Shown here: in pieces, positions 25,066-37,196 of the stretch
How positions within the stretch are numbered: position 1 is the stretch's first letter
How the letters are laid out: each line of letters begins with the position of its first letter
Source of the DNA: Isoetes taiwanensis
Taxonomy: Eukaryota; Streptophyta; Lycopodiopsida; Isoetales; Isoetaceae
Direction: 5' to 3'
Assembly: GCA_021234155.1 (NCBI GenBank)
Contig: JAJEKV010000013.1
Span: forward strand, 20,790,521 to 20,854,520
DNA length: 64,000 bases
Notes under the pieces: generated by a model
Databases searched by the model: none
Told to the model about the DNA's origin: nothing
The model's input: the letters and a program-made list of their open reading frames with translations, nothing else
Position numbers and translations under genes: made by a program

Positions 25066-27800
25066 ATAAAATCAATGGCATAAAATTCAGTTAAACCCTT
25101 TCTACATGTTAATGTATAATGATCACTTTGCATCAGAAAATAGTTAAAATTGCATATACCCCTAAAATTGAAAGTTATGCTTGGGTGAATCAAGGGGAGT
25201 CAAGTCCGGTTGCTTCATGTTTACATAATGTAAAGCTGTCTCGACAAAAGATTCATTTTTTTATTTTTTCATTATACTAGTATTTTCTATACGAGATAAG
25301 GATGAATACACAAAAAAACCTTATTCAATACGAAGTCTAGGAAGAAAGATATAGTCGAGTCAAACATAGCGGGGTCAAAGCAGGTTTTCATCTTATTGGA
25401 CCAATAATGATTCAGGCTGTTTCAATTAAAATTCTATAACTTTTTGCATGAAAATAATTTTCTTACCTTCAAATTTGGTATATAAGTAGTTGACTAATTG
25501 CTTCATGCATAAAAAAAAAAAAATTATTAGCTGAAATTTGAAGGTTGAGCTTTGACTTATAGTTAAACAATTTTAAAGTGACTTTTAATTGATGTTTATT
25601 TGTTATATTTGAAGGAAGTTTATTGAAATAAGTATGTCATTGAAAAAATCATATATAAATGCTTGTATGGATATGAGGTCAATGAAAAAACAAATAAAGA
25701 AAAAAAGAGCAAAAGGCACGATCATGATAAATCAATAAAGGTTTCGTACCTAAAGACCATTCTTGGTCCACATGTTCATTTTAAATCAATAACTTCTTTA
25801 CCTTAGTCAATCTCAAGCTGAGTTTTAGGATATTGGTATTTCATGAGCTTTTCTATCAATAAAAATATCTATTACTAAGTTTGGGCTAAAACTTTTTTAA
25901 TATTAGTTCAAGTTATCATCAAATGTTTCCAATGTTTGGTCTCTAGATTTTGTGCTTTGAGGATGAACTTCAAACACCATATTTCAAAGCTTCCCAAAGT
26001 TAAGAAAGCAATTCAAGATGAACCAAGGAAAAATATGAAAAGAGTTATGACTAAAGAAGGTCAAGAGATAAGGCACTTTATGCCTATGCCAATTATTGAT
26101 CCATGACCTCTCATTTCAAAGTTAAGAACATCACCATCTTAATCAATTCTTTAGAATATAGTTTATACCACATTATATATGATAACAATAGTTGGTTAGG
26201 GAGGATTGACTATCTAAAGGGTGATATCCAAACATAAAATTTAAGTAGTTAGGGCTACTTTGAATGTATGAAATTAGTAAAACACACCGCTCAAAGATTA
26301 TCTTTTTAGGCGATGAGAAATCCTTAATATCACTATAGGGAACAAAATGCATAAACCCGATTGCAAAAAATAGAAATTTTCTTGATCCACTTGGTTTAAT
26401 CTGGACCTATAAATAGTCCATGCTTATTTATATTCAAATATTTTAATATACTATATTATTCTAACATGAAATTTGAGATATATATATTGCTAACAAAGGT
26501 TCAAAATTATAAAAATGATAGCCTATCATGAAAGTTGATCTACATATGCGATGGTCTTACTTAGACTACAATACTTTGAGACCACACATTGACTAACTTT
26601 ATAATAGTGGAAAATAAGTAGATTTCTTCATTTTTCTTCTAATAAAGACCGCACCAAGGACCTCGAAATATCCTTTTTTATCATATATTGTGCCATTTAA
26701 AAGACCTATGGGGAAATGTAGTGCAATAAATTAATATTTTAGATGAACTAGAAGAAAAACGAGTTCTGGAAAGTCTTTTGATCTATTTATTTATAGTCAT
26801 GGCTAAGCGTCATGATATATTGTCCTCCATTCATCAATAACCATCACTACCCACATCATTGTTGAGTTTAGACCTATAAAGGGTATAATCAAGCACTTTG
26901 GAACCTTTCTTTGTGTTCATCATGTTATATTAGATCTTGTTTAGATCTAGATGATGCATGGTTTTACCCTAGTTACATTATATTTTATGTTGATAAAGTA
27001 AATTCCTATAGAGTTAATTAGAATGCATCATTTACTATCTTTATGAGACTTATAGATGGAATTTGTTGGAGCACTTTAACCTATATTTTTATTTTGAATT
27101 ATGTACAATAATTTCTTTAGTTAATACTTGATACTAGTATAACATATAAACATCTAAAAAGTTTCACTATAGCTTGTCTTGTTAAGGACTCATTGTCACA
27201 AATATCAAGTCCAAGGTTATAATAATAGAGAGAAATAATTCCTGAACCTCATGCGGCATTTTAAGCAAAATAATAGGTTTGGCGACTTCAATTGACATCA
27301 AATGATGGCGACCAAACATGGAAACATTGCAAGTCGATATGTTTTATCATAATATATCAATTACTTTCATATTTAGCAGGGTTTGAACACTTTTATGCTA
27401 AAAAATTGAAGAATCTCGGTTCTAGAGTCTTTGTAACTACTTAAAATTCTCAAAGTTTGAACAATCATCTATATCTATCGCTAATAGGGTTTAGGATAGT
27501 TTGTACCGATCTTGACGATTGATTTTATTATGTTTCACAACTTTCATTTGGGCCGTTTAATAGAGTAGTTATTATTTTGCTTTTAGGTTCTTTTTTTTTT
27601 TAGATAGGTCAATATCTATGAAAAATGACCGAACCCGTGAGCAAGGCATCGTTTGATCCCTAACTATAAGCAAATATGGTGTGATTTTGAACAAGAGCAT
27701 ATATGGAGTGCTTTTGAACAGCGGAGTAAGAGATAAAATGATTTAAGCTACATTTGGAATTCGTGTGTTGTTCTTTATTAAAATGTGATTGCCATTGGCA
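25066..27800. other. AT-rich non-coding DNA (copy 2)
   Basis: Counterpart of 8179-10912 with no supported gene. Long runs are base-for-base the same as copy 1. Differences appear at words such as TAGCAGTC (copy 1) versus TAATGATC (copy 2). Confidence 0.6.
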
Positions 27801-27801
27801 A

Positions 27802-28480
27802 GACTTATCGACAACTTTGTCAAGAGTTTCAACATTTTAAGGGAGGGTTTGCAAAGAAGACACAAGCAAGCGTTTGAGGATGAAATGTTCATTCATTCTC
27901 TTTATGCTTCTGTGAGTGACAATTGGGGCTTGCAAAGCTCTTGAACAAAATCCGCGAAGCCATTATTGAAGCTATGGGCTCATACTATCGTAATGAGCTC
28001 GTTTGATCAAATGGAAACAAAGTTAAATGCCAAGAGGGGAGGTATGTGATGCGCCTTTTTGAATCCTAAAGCTATAGGATGGAGTACAACATGATAACTC
28101 CTTAATTATCATTGCGGATTAAAGCTTTTGGAAAATTTGTGCACATAACTTGTATCTGAGCTTCATGGCTTGAGGAAGCAAGCCGTTCAATATGAGGGCA
28201 ATTTGAAGAAGAAGCGAAGTGGAGGTAAACGACATCTTTGCTTGCCTCTCTCTGCTTGAGCACATTTCAAAATCTTTCTGCTTTATACTTTCGTGTTTCT
28301 TGCTTGTTGGTGCTTTCCTCCTTGAGGCCGCAAGTGCATTAAAGTCATTTCTATCGTTACAATCTGAGGTTGAACATCACATTTTCATGAGAACAAAATG
28401 AATTGGAACTTTTGCTTGGTGGAAAACATCGGGTCCGGATAGGTGAGGCTATTTCACCCTTGCATATACAAGGAGTAAGG
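27802..28480 (+). pseudogene. Coiled-coil exons, copy 2 (frame-broken)
   Basis: Counterpart of 10913-11600. The exon order is kept, but several small insertions and deletions break the frames. The second acceptor reads TTGCGG instead of TTGCAG and the third reads ATCTGAG instead of ATACAG. The changes sit at CAG words, so this copy may be a poor-quality reading of an intact sequence rather than a real pseudogene. Confidence 0.6.
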
Positions 28481-31214
28481 ATTCCTGACCACACATGGGT
28501 ATGTCTCTTCAATGATCACCGGATGCATGGAATCTATGATTTCATTCAAAGAATGCTTGGTTTTATTCAAAGAATCTTTGAGATCTAAGGTATCACTTAG
28601 ATTCCCGAGTTCTTTGTTGTATTGCATTTTATAGCTTTTATTCTCATATATTAAGGTCCTTGACATTGCCAAGCGATGTTGGGGATCTTTTTTGCAAAGG
28701 CAGAACTTCTGACAATCAAATAAAAAATGGATCAAGAAGGCTTCTACAAGTGAGGGTTTGCATCTAGATATTTCATAGTTTTATTAGATTTTTCATCTTT
28801 AAGTTTCTATAATAGGAGGCTTTCTTCCATTTGCATCTTCAAATTTCATTCAAAATCTTTGAGATTGAGGTATCACTTAGTTTAGATTCAAACTTCTTTT
28901 TGTTGTGTTTGCATTTTATAGTTTTTAACTTTACAACTTTATTGTTCCATGTTTTTCAAGTGAAACAGAGCCAAGGTACGAAGCCCTTATGCTTTTATCT
29001 ATTGGGTTGTTCTTCAATATGTTGGATATGGATAAGAGGACATAGATATGCCCTAGATTATGAACTAAATGGACATGATTGGTTCAATTCGACAAACAAA
29101 TGGGGCATTAACAATTTAGGTAAGAGCAATGCCATTATATCGGATCGGAAGCTAAATTCAAGCTTTTTGTGCTTATATAGCTGGCTAAATGCTATCATTT
29201 TGTAAAATAGATTCGTTGGCATGTTTGTTCTAGGCCGGACATTGAAAGTGGAACTAAGAAACATCGAGTTTAATTTTATACGAGAAGCTTAGAGAATATC
29301 TTGTGCATTCTTACGATGCACCTAAAGCTTCGCCTAACTTTTGATGGATATCAAGCACCTTTTTGTGGAAAGTGGCTTAATGAAGTTATCATGGTTATTA
29401 TGTCTTGGCCGACAATGTTCTTCTTTATAGAAGTAGAAGTTTGCATTCTTGATGGAGTTGGTTACCAACTGTATTAGGGGGATCATGGATCATGGACAGA
29501 CCTTAGCGGGGACTATGTTATGGTTGGTTTTGTAGATCTCAAGTGGTAAGATGCAACCAAAGTTTTATTCTACACCAGATTTTATTGCATTCTATAAAGT
29601 GATTGTCGGCTGCCAACAAATAATGTCACAGTTGTTCTCATCAAGGTAGCAACTTAATGGGATCTTGAATTGTGAATTTAGTTCATCTTTGTATGTGTTT
29701 GTTACAACAAATTATATGCGTATAGGAATTCATTTACTTCTCTTTTTTGCATATAATGCACTATATGAGGAGGGCATTGCAAAAAATCTTTGCCAAGAAT
29801 CCTTAGATGAAATGTTGATCATGTGCCAAGTTAGTTCAGCTTTGATGTCCGGTTTGAAAGTGTTTTACCATTTACATTTGCATTTAGTGTTTAGATAGAG
29901 GCATATACTTTTATTGTTGATAGCTATAGTAGACAAAATTTATTTTGCAAGCATTTCTAAACTTAGGTTAATTGGTTTGCAAAAAAGAACGATCCACATA
30001 GATGTGTATTACCTTTGGTCGTATTTATATCACCACCCATGGCCTTTGGACATTTGTTGTGGTGGATAATGATGCTATATATAATGTCTAATAACTATGA
30101 TCTTATTAAATGGATAGGAAGGATAATTGTTTCCATCTTTGATTGGAGAAAATATAAGAATTTGATGCCATAAACAATTCTCATGGAGTGTTTAGGCAAT
30201 AAAACCTATGCTGGCTTTGGTTTTTCCAATATTATCATCATTCAATATTTTCAATGCTTCAAGCAAAGCGGCCTTGTTGGATGAGGCATATAGAAACTGA
30301 CAGTATTTGAACACCAACAAGATGGGAAGCCTATATCGGGGGCGTTGCATATCATGCGGTGCATACACCAGGAGGCTTCAAGATCTTGAACTTGGAAGAT
30401 GTGGCGTTCGAGGAAATATCGCCATAAATCGTATATTTCCTGGTCCGTCACTGCTCTAGAATCTATCTTCATAGCCTTGGATACCATAGATTTGTGGCAC
30501 TAGGGGATGACTAAGTTATTCATATAACTTAGCCAACCTTAAGTTAAGACCATTTCCATGTGGCCTAACCTGTTAACCCGGAGCTGCACCACGGACTTAC
30601 CCTATTGGAGCCACGTGGCATAACATGTGCCCTAACCTATAAGGCCTAAACCTAAATCTAGGCCTCTTGCCCAAATCTCCAACAGTCACAGGAACCTTCT
30701 TGGCTCGAAACTCCGTTCGAAGCCCGTCCTTGTGGCACAACATATACAGCATCCCGGAGGCATGGCGCATCGGTAGGAATGGGAAGCTTCGCCCGACCAC
30801 CTTGAAGATCATGGAAATGCTAGGGAGTAGGAGGGGAGTTCCTCGGGGAGGCGGGTATTTGGGTTAGAGTTCCTTGTAGATCATCTGGAAGTTAGGACTC
30901 GGATGAGTTAGCATTCGTGTCTCGGTAAAGCCTTCCTAGGACCCTGGAGTCTAGATCTTAAACCCTAATCAATGAACCCTAGCTTTGTAAGTTAGATGTA
31001 TATGATTAGGTTTAGATGTTCTTCTCTTTATTATCATGTTATATGGATATGTGTGTGATAGAAGCCCATAGGGAAAGCGCTCAAGACACTAGCCGTGTCC
31101 CCTTCCATAGCTGGGATACAGGTCTGGGGGGCGGAGGGCGTGGGGTGGGAAAGGGCGGATGGGGGATTTCCCACGGGGTGTGCGGTCGGGTGCGTATATT
31201 TTGTAAGAGGCGTC
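28481..31214. other. Unassigned DNA (copy 2)
   Basis: Counterpart of 11601-14317, including the LTR- or promoter-like stretch at about 30490-31020. No supported gene. Confidence 0.5.
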
Positions 31215-31700
31215 TGAAAGATGCATGCAAATCTAATTATTTATCTTTGGTCTTGATTAAAGTAGAGGCATCTTAAATTGACTACCTTATTCACCTATTT
31301 GCCTCACGGTAAGCCATTTGGTTAGCGAGGTCTAACGATATGCAAGTTTCGAGCTAAATCTATATACATGGAGATGCAATCACTTTTTGCTATGCCAAGA
31401 AGAAGAAGTTGGGCCTTTAGTTGCCAAGGAAATTTGAGATCCGATAGCATTGTGCCAAAATAAATGTACATTCTTGAGCACTTTGAAGGCTTTGTACCAA
31501 AATGCATTGTATCACATATGGCGGGAAACAACATGAAGGTCATAAAAAGCATTCCAATTTGACATTGCTTTGGATAGTACACTTGTGGTGGAAACTTTGG
31601 AGGGAACCGCGTTCAATTTTCAAAGGCCTTATCATCCCGAGGATGTGGTGTTGTGGAATGTCATGATTGCGGCTTATGTCGACTAGGAGAAACACGGTTT
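31215..31700 (+). pseudogene. PPR-protein pseudogene fragment, copy 2
   Basis: Counterpart of 14318-14815. Remnants of the same motifs are present on the plus strand, for example the region that in copy 1 reads CTFLSTLKACTKM and the WNVMIAAYV motif near 31650. Small indels break it further. Confidence 0.7.
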
Positions 31701-34191
31701 GTTTCCTTTGCCTTCGTTGCTTCCCCTTGATAAATGATTAAAGATTCATCTCCCGGCCATCAACGTTTTTGAATTTTTTGTCTTAGCACTTTCAAGAACA
31801 TACCTTACAAGAAGGAAATTCTGCGCAAAATTGTAAATGAGGCGTCAAGTTATAATTCAATGAAATTTTAGAGGTTTTGTGATTTTGGATGCTTTTGTCT
31901 TTTCAGTAAGATCATATAAGTAGGTCTTAGCGATAACAAACTAAGAGGATTAGATTGGCCATAAAATATGAAGGTAGTATCGACAATTATTAAGTTATTT
32001 AAACGATTCTTTTAAAAGTTGAGCTTGAGAAATATCAGGAGAAGGCAACTGAAACTATTAGTAGAGATATAAAAAAAATATATGAAGGTAAAGAAACCTC
32101 CATTACAACAAGTTGAATAATATTTCTAAAGGTATTATTCTTGTGACTCGTCAAGAAATGGGGCATGTTTCTAGAATTTACCCTTTGCTTCATTGATTTT
32201 TTGTTTCTCCACATTTGAATTTCAAGTAAAAGCTTTAAGATGTTAATTGCAGATTTCTTTGGACACAAGTCGCATAAGAATTTGATCATTTATGAAAATA
32301 AACCATCGTACATCCAATGACTTAATGCGGACATTATGACCAATAGATGTGGATCATATATACATCATTCATTTGTTTGATGTAAATATGTTTCTTGCAT
32401 ATATCTCCAAACTTTTTCAAAGCCTTTACTTGACAAAATGTATTTACAAGAAGGTTACGGATTGCAAACACTTGTGTCTAGATATTTCATAGTTTTATTT
32501 CTCCATGCATTGATGCCAAGTTCACATGTATGCATGTTTGAATCAAAATTATAAGGTTCATATTATGTTTTTATCTATTGGCTACGCCTTTGAGCAGATC
32601 AAGGTGGTTGGGAGTTGAAGCCTTACAGTGTGAAGAATGCATTGCTTTGCATTTTGTTTCCTAGAATGTGCTCATCTCGGTATCTTTCGAGAATGGAAAA
32701 AATCTTCTTGTACAAATGTGATGGTTGTTTGTTGAGATATGCCGGTCGTTACCTTTAACTTCTTTTATTATGTGTCGGCATAAAATATCAAACAGGGTGA
32801 GCTACCCAGGGTTTGTGTTATTTCTAAGTAGGAATGCACTATTTCCCTCTTCATACCATTATTCTTCACACCATTATAACTAAGAATTTAGCGTTCCTCT
32901 CTTTCAATAGCTATGTAATGTTGAAGCAAGAATGCTCAATAATTGAAAAGTCGAGACCACCAATGCTCAACATCGTCAACATCAATTGGATCTAAGAGTT
33001 TATGATAATATACCGGACCTTAATCCAATCATCCTTGTTTGGGCCCACTTTGCCCTCCTTTTGACAATGATTTATTTCTTGAATCCTTGCCATTGTTGCA
33101 TTGGCTCTTCTCCTCTTTTGTCTTGATTCTCCTTTTTGTCTCGATTCTAGATTATATACCTTCTTATTTTCAAGGGGCGAGAATGCTTCATATAACATAG
33201 TAATTGGCTTTAAAAGCAACAAAATATTCTTGTGTTTTCAATTAAAACTTTTGCAAGTCAATTCTGATTGGTCTATTTCTTTACTTGACATCTTTGCAGG
33301 ATTTCATATCACGAGGGAATAGAAGATCACGTATTTGTTGAAATACATTTTGGAGCCAGACCTCTTCAAGGCCTTCTATCAATGCACATGCATAAAGGTA
33401 TGGAGTTTTAATGTTTCATGTTCAGATTCCAACAAAACGCCTTGAGATTTCTATTTTAAATTTTTATTTTGGAAAATCGTAGACATGGAAGGTGTTAATT
33501 AGCGCGATATATGCACATCATCTCCCACTGAGAAATTAATATTGAGTCACGTGTATTTCTGGAAGAATTATTTTAAATTCTCAATGATTTTCAACCTTTA
33601 AAACTCTAGATGTAGCAAATCGTGTATACAAACCAAGCCGAGAAAAAGGATAATAATTGATTCTATAAGTCATCCTCTTTGGTGGATGGTTTTAAAATAG
33701 TGTAGTTATTTACTAGACAATGTAGCATAATTTACATGAGCTCAAGTTTTCGATTTCAGCCCAAGCCGAACTTTTGCCACCGGGAACCGAATTCATGAAT
33801 TGCCCGGACTAATCAATGAGTTTTTTTTAAAATTTTGTAGATCCCTGAATTTTCTTAACAAAATAGGTAGATTTGTCACCAAAAACAAAACACTCAGATT
33901 TTCCATGGCAATTAGCAGATTCTCGGCTTAGATCCGGCCCAATTGGTGGGTTTCTGCATCCAAATCATGGATTTCTAAACCCAGTCTGTGAATCGGCTAT
34001 CTTCTACAGAATCCAAAAGCAATCTGAGCCCATACATGATACATCCGATAGGTTACATCTTAAAGTCTTCTGATTTTCGGCGATTTTGACAATTGATCGG
34101 CATGCGGGCACTTCCTTTAACATGTAGTTTTCTTCTCAAGCGGGATAAAACGTGTCTTAAGTTCCTTATTGCAACAAACGAGCAAAATCTT
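31701..34191. other. Unassigned DNA (copy 2)
   Basis: Counterpart of 14816-17291. No gene is supported. The last shared words with copy 1 are CGAGCAAAATCT, after which the sequences part. Confidence 0.5.
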
Positions 34192-34204
34192 AAATTCATG
34201 CATT

Positions 34205-35230
34205 ACCTGGCCTTAGAAGGCGGGGATGTGCAACAAACGAGCAAAAAGCATAGCCCAATACGCTCTTCCCGGACTCACCTCTTCAAATAATATGAATACA
34301 GTTTATTCTTTGTTGCATTCATGGGGAGATCGATAAAGAGAAGAGCCCATGAATACGAATTCTATTCCATTTTTTCAACTTGGGGATGGCCTTCCTTCGC
34401 CCAAATTGAACAGAGCATCCGACCCACCTCCGGACCGGAATGAAACCCCTTCCAAAATCCCTTCCTTTGATGCCTTCCTCCTCTATAATGTGGCCAGAGC
34501 GAGGGATTCTTGCTCTGTTTCATGCACGGGCTTGTCTTTACCGTTTAAATCCAATCGATTAAGTCTGTTTTTTTGTCTCTGCTTTGCCGATCAAAGTTAT
34601 GAACCCAAGAGCAATTTTGTATATTTTGTGCATAGAATGAATCAATTCAGAAAGCCCTTTTGTTGCTTTCTGGGCAAAGCTTCTTCAATTTGGGTTAATC
34701 GGAATTTATTTGTTCGAGCTTTTGTTCTTAAGATTTGCGGTAACCGATAACTTAAAAACGAGGAAGGGCAAAATTCGAAGGCTACTTTTGTTGCCCAGTT
34801 TGTATGCTTTCGGGCTTCGCCGGAAGCCTCTTGAGCTATGCTAAGCGAGGAATTTTTTTGTTTGATCCGTTTACTTCTAAAATTTGCTCATAAGAACGTA
34901 GATCTTTCTCTAAATATAATTTTGAAACATAGAGCCGATTCATGTGTATGATTCAGCTAGAAACGTATATGTTTTGCCTCTGTCTCGCTCTGGTGAAGCC
35001 CCTCTATTTTATTGTGCGACGTTGCCGGGTTAGAGCACACTTGGTTGCCCTTAAATCCATTTAAAACCATGTTTCAAAAAGTTTTGCAGATGCTCAGGTT
35101 TGCGCCGCGTCCAGGTAAAAGGTGGTTGAAAGGGGTGCCTTCGTGGCCAGAAACCAACATCGATTCCAAATCTGGACATTTTGGAATTTTTTGTTTTATT
35201 TTTGAACCCGAAAAGATGCACCAATAATTT
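34205..35230 (+). other. Unique stretch, possibly organelle-derived
   Basis: A 133-codon open frame at 34349-34750 (start MNTNSIPFFQLGDGLP; later KSNRLSLFFCLCFADQS) sits in sequence whose style differs from its neighbours. A GCTTTCGGGCTTCGCCGGAA hairpin-like word near 34807 is of a kind common in plant mitochondrial DNA. I could not match it to a named organelle gene. It begins just after copy 2, where the word GCAACAAACGAGCAAAA occurs twice (34182 and 34230). Confidence 0.3.
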
Positions 35231-36589
35231 TATATGTAGTAAGGGGGACCTTACCCTTTTAAAAATATCGAGAGAGAAATTAAGATGCTAGGTAAGTAAA
35301 CCTAAGACCTAAAAGAGGGCAAACCTTAGACTGAAAATCTTTAAAAAGCCTAATGTCGATTGCTAGCCCATCGAAAAGCATGGCCTAATCGATCAGCCCA
35401 CAATTAGATATCTTTGGGTTAGTGCATATATGACAGATATATAGTGGATCTGCTACCAAGTCTAACAAAAAGATCCGTTAGAAGAAATACCAGGTAAGAA
35501 ATGCCGAAAAACTTCTGCATTATAAGATTTTGCGACAATGATTTGTCTTTGGGTTAATATGTGGTCGGATCTGCTACCTAAGGCTAAAAGAATCCGTCGA
35601 AGAAATGCAGGTGGAAGACAATGGAAGATCTTATTGCACAAGAAATGACTAAATAATCCTGGCAGGTATAAAGAAATGAAAAATATGATTTTTTTAGATT
35701 CTACAACAATAATGATGCCAACAAACGATCTGTTTCATGACCAAGGGCCGAATTAGGCTAAATGGTATAACAGATCAAGGATGTATGTTGAAGCATGACT
35801 ATGTGGAATCGATTTTTATTTAATCCAATCAGTCAAATAAATGTGTAAGAAAACATTTGTAGAAAAAAAAAGGAGATATGGGATGAGCAAAATAAATAAC
35901 TAAAGGCATGCAAAGAAATTTGGGAACTTTGAGACATATAGGATTTGAAAATCCCTCTAAAGCCGTGGGAAGCACTAAAAAAAGCATTGGACTATAAACC
36001 CGTCCAAGTTCCACCTTAAAATTTTCTTCTAAGACAAGACATAATATGAACACTAAACTAATAATTCTAACAAAGAAATCTTTACTTTGCACACATGAAG
36101 CTAAACTAGTAACCTACACACAGGCCTATCCAGGCCTATGCCTAGATAAATAAACAATATAAACATGAGAGAAAACTAGAAACAAAAGAAGAAACAAAGG
36201 AACGGCTCAAAGAGAAGGCCAATAGGAAAGAACTAAAAGACAATGACAATATATGGAAAGAGGAAAAATCTGATAAAATAGGCCAATGATATGCGAGTCT
36301 CCCAAGAATGATGGTTCTATGGTGGCGTAGACCATTGTATTGTTGAGTTTGAGGAAACAGATGTTTTACCTCTTTTTAGAGTTCAGGGTACTTTTGCATA
36401 TGATTTGTGGTCCTTCTAGATGGCGAGGGAGCGGTGTCCCTCATGATGTGTCGGATCATTGCCTTCTAGATCACTTTTTCGGCTTTGATGGGCGGTCCAA
36501 TTCATGATCATCCGCTTGTTACGTAACGGTGGCTCGACCATCAATTTCTCCTTCAGGATCGACTATCGAGTCAAATAAGTGTCATGTCA
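35231..36589. other. Unassigned DNA
   Basis: No supported gene. It probably includes the decayed 3' part of the minus-strand Copia element that becomes readable from about 36590, but no RT domain or LTR is recognisable. Confidence 0.45.
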
Positions 36590-37191
36590 AAGGGTTGTGA
36601 CCCTCTTTCCTTTACCATACTCAAAATGGTTTTCATCAAAACATACACTCGTTCTAATGATAATCTCCTTGAAGTAACGTATATATAATTTGTACCCTTT
36701 AATATTATGTGAATACCATACAAACAGGCATGGGATTGCTTTATTAGACAACTTATCTTTCTTCATGTGCGCATAAGCATTGCATCCAAAAACTTTGAGA
36801 TCAGTGATCTCTGGTGTTTGCCCACTTCACTTTTCTTCGGGTACAGGCTTTGGTGGTACTGCTTTGGTAAGGTTCGATTATTTGGATAACATGTAGGTAA
36901 ACAATGCGTCGTCCCAAAAGGAGGGATCAATGCCTTTTCCAAACATCATGGGCCTAACAGACTTCAAGATTTTCCATGACACCATTCTGTTGGTGTTCCC
37001 CTGCACTAGATTGTGCATAGTGAATGTCATGCTCTTGGAGAAAAGCCTCAAATTTTTTGCTGATGAATTCTTCCCCTTGTCCTGATGCCTTTGATTTTAG
37101 AATCAATCTCACGCTCAACTGAATTCTTCCAGCTAAAAAAAATAGAAAAGGCTTTTGATTTATGTTTAGGAAATAGACCCATAGTATCTTA
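36590..37191 (-). pseudogene. Copia integrase C-terminal part
   Basis: Reading the minus strand from 37191 leftwards gives the second half of a Ty1/Copia integrase. First comes a WVYFL-type segment, then KNSVEREIDSKIKGIRTRG, then AGEHQQNGVMENLEV (the conserved QQNGVxE block), then FGCNAYAHMKKDKLSNKA and KGYKLYIRYFKEIIIRTSV, which corresponds to the FGCxAY...xGY...xVxF region before the RT. Frames shift several times, so the element is inactive. The first half of the same integrase lies at 42953 and above; a 5.76-kb insertion separates them. Confidence 0.82.
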
Positions 37192-37196
37192 CTAGA

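Larger units (their letters stand above)
18139..34191. repeat. Large segmental duplication, copy 2
   Basis: This is the direct repeat of 1-17291 in the same orientation. It lacks the 2.46-kb segment found at 1956-4419 of copy 1 and has an extra 1.04-kb LINE at 22601-23643. Reading frames that are open in copy 1 are more often broken here by 1-4 base changes clustered at CAG, CTG, CCG and CG sites. Whether 17292-18138 is a spacer or part of the repeated unit cannot be decided, because the DNA left of copy 1 is outside the window. Confidence 0.92.
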
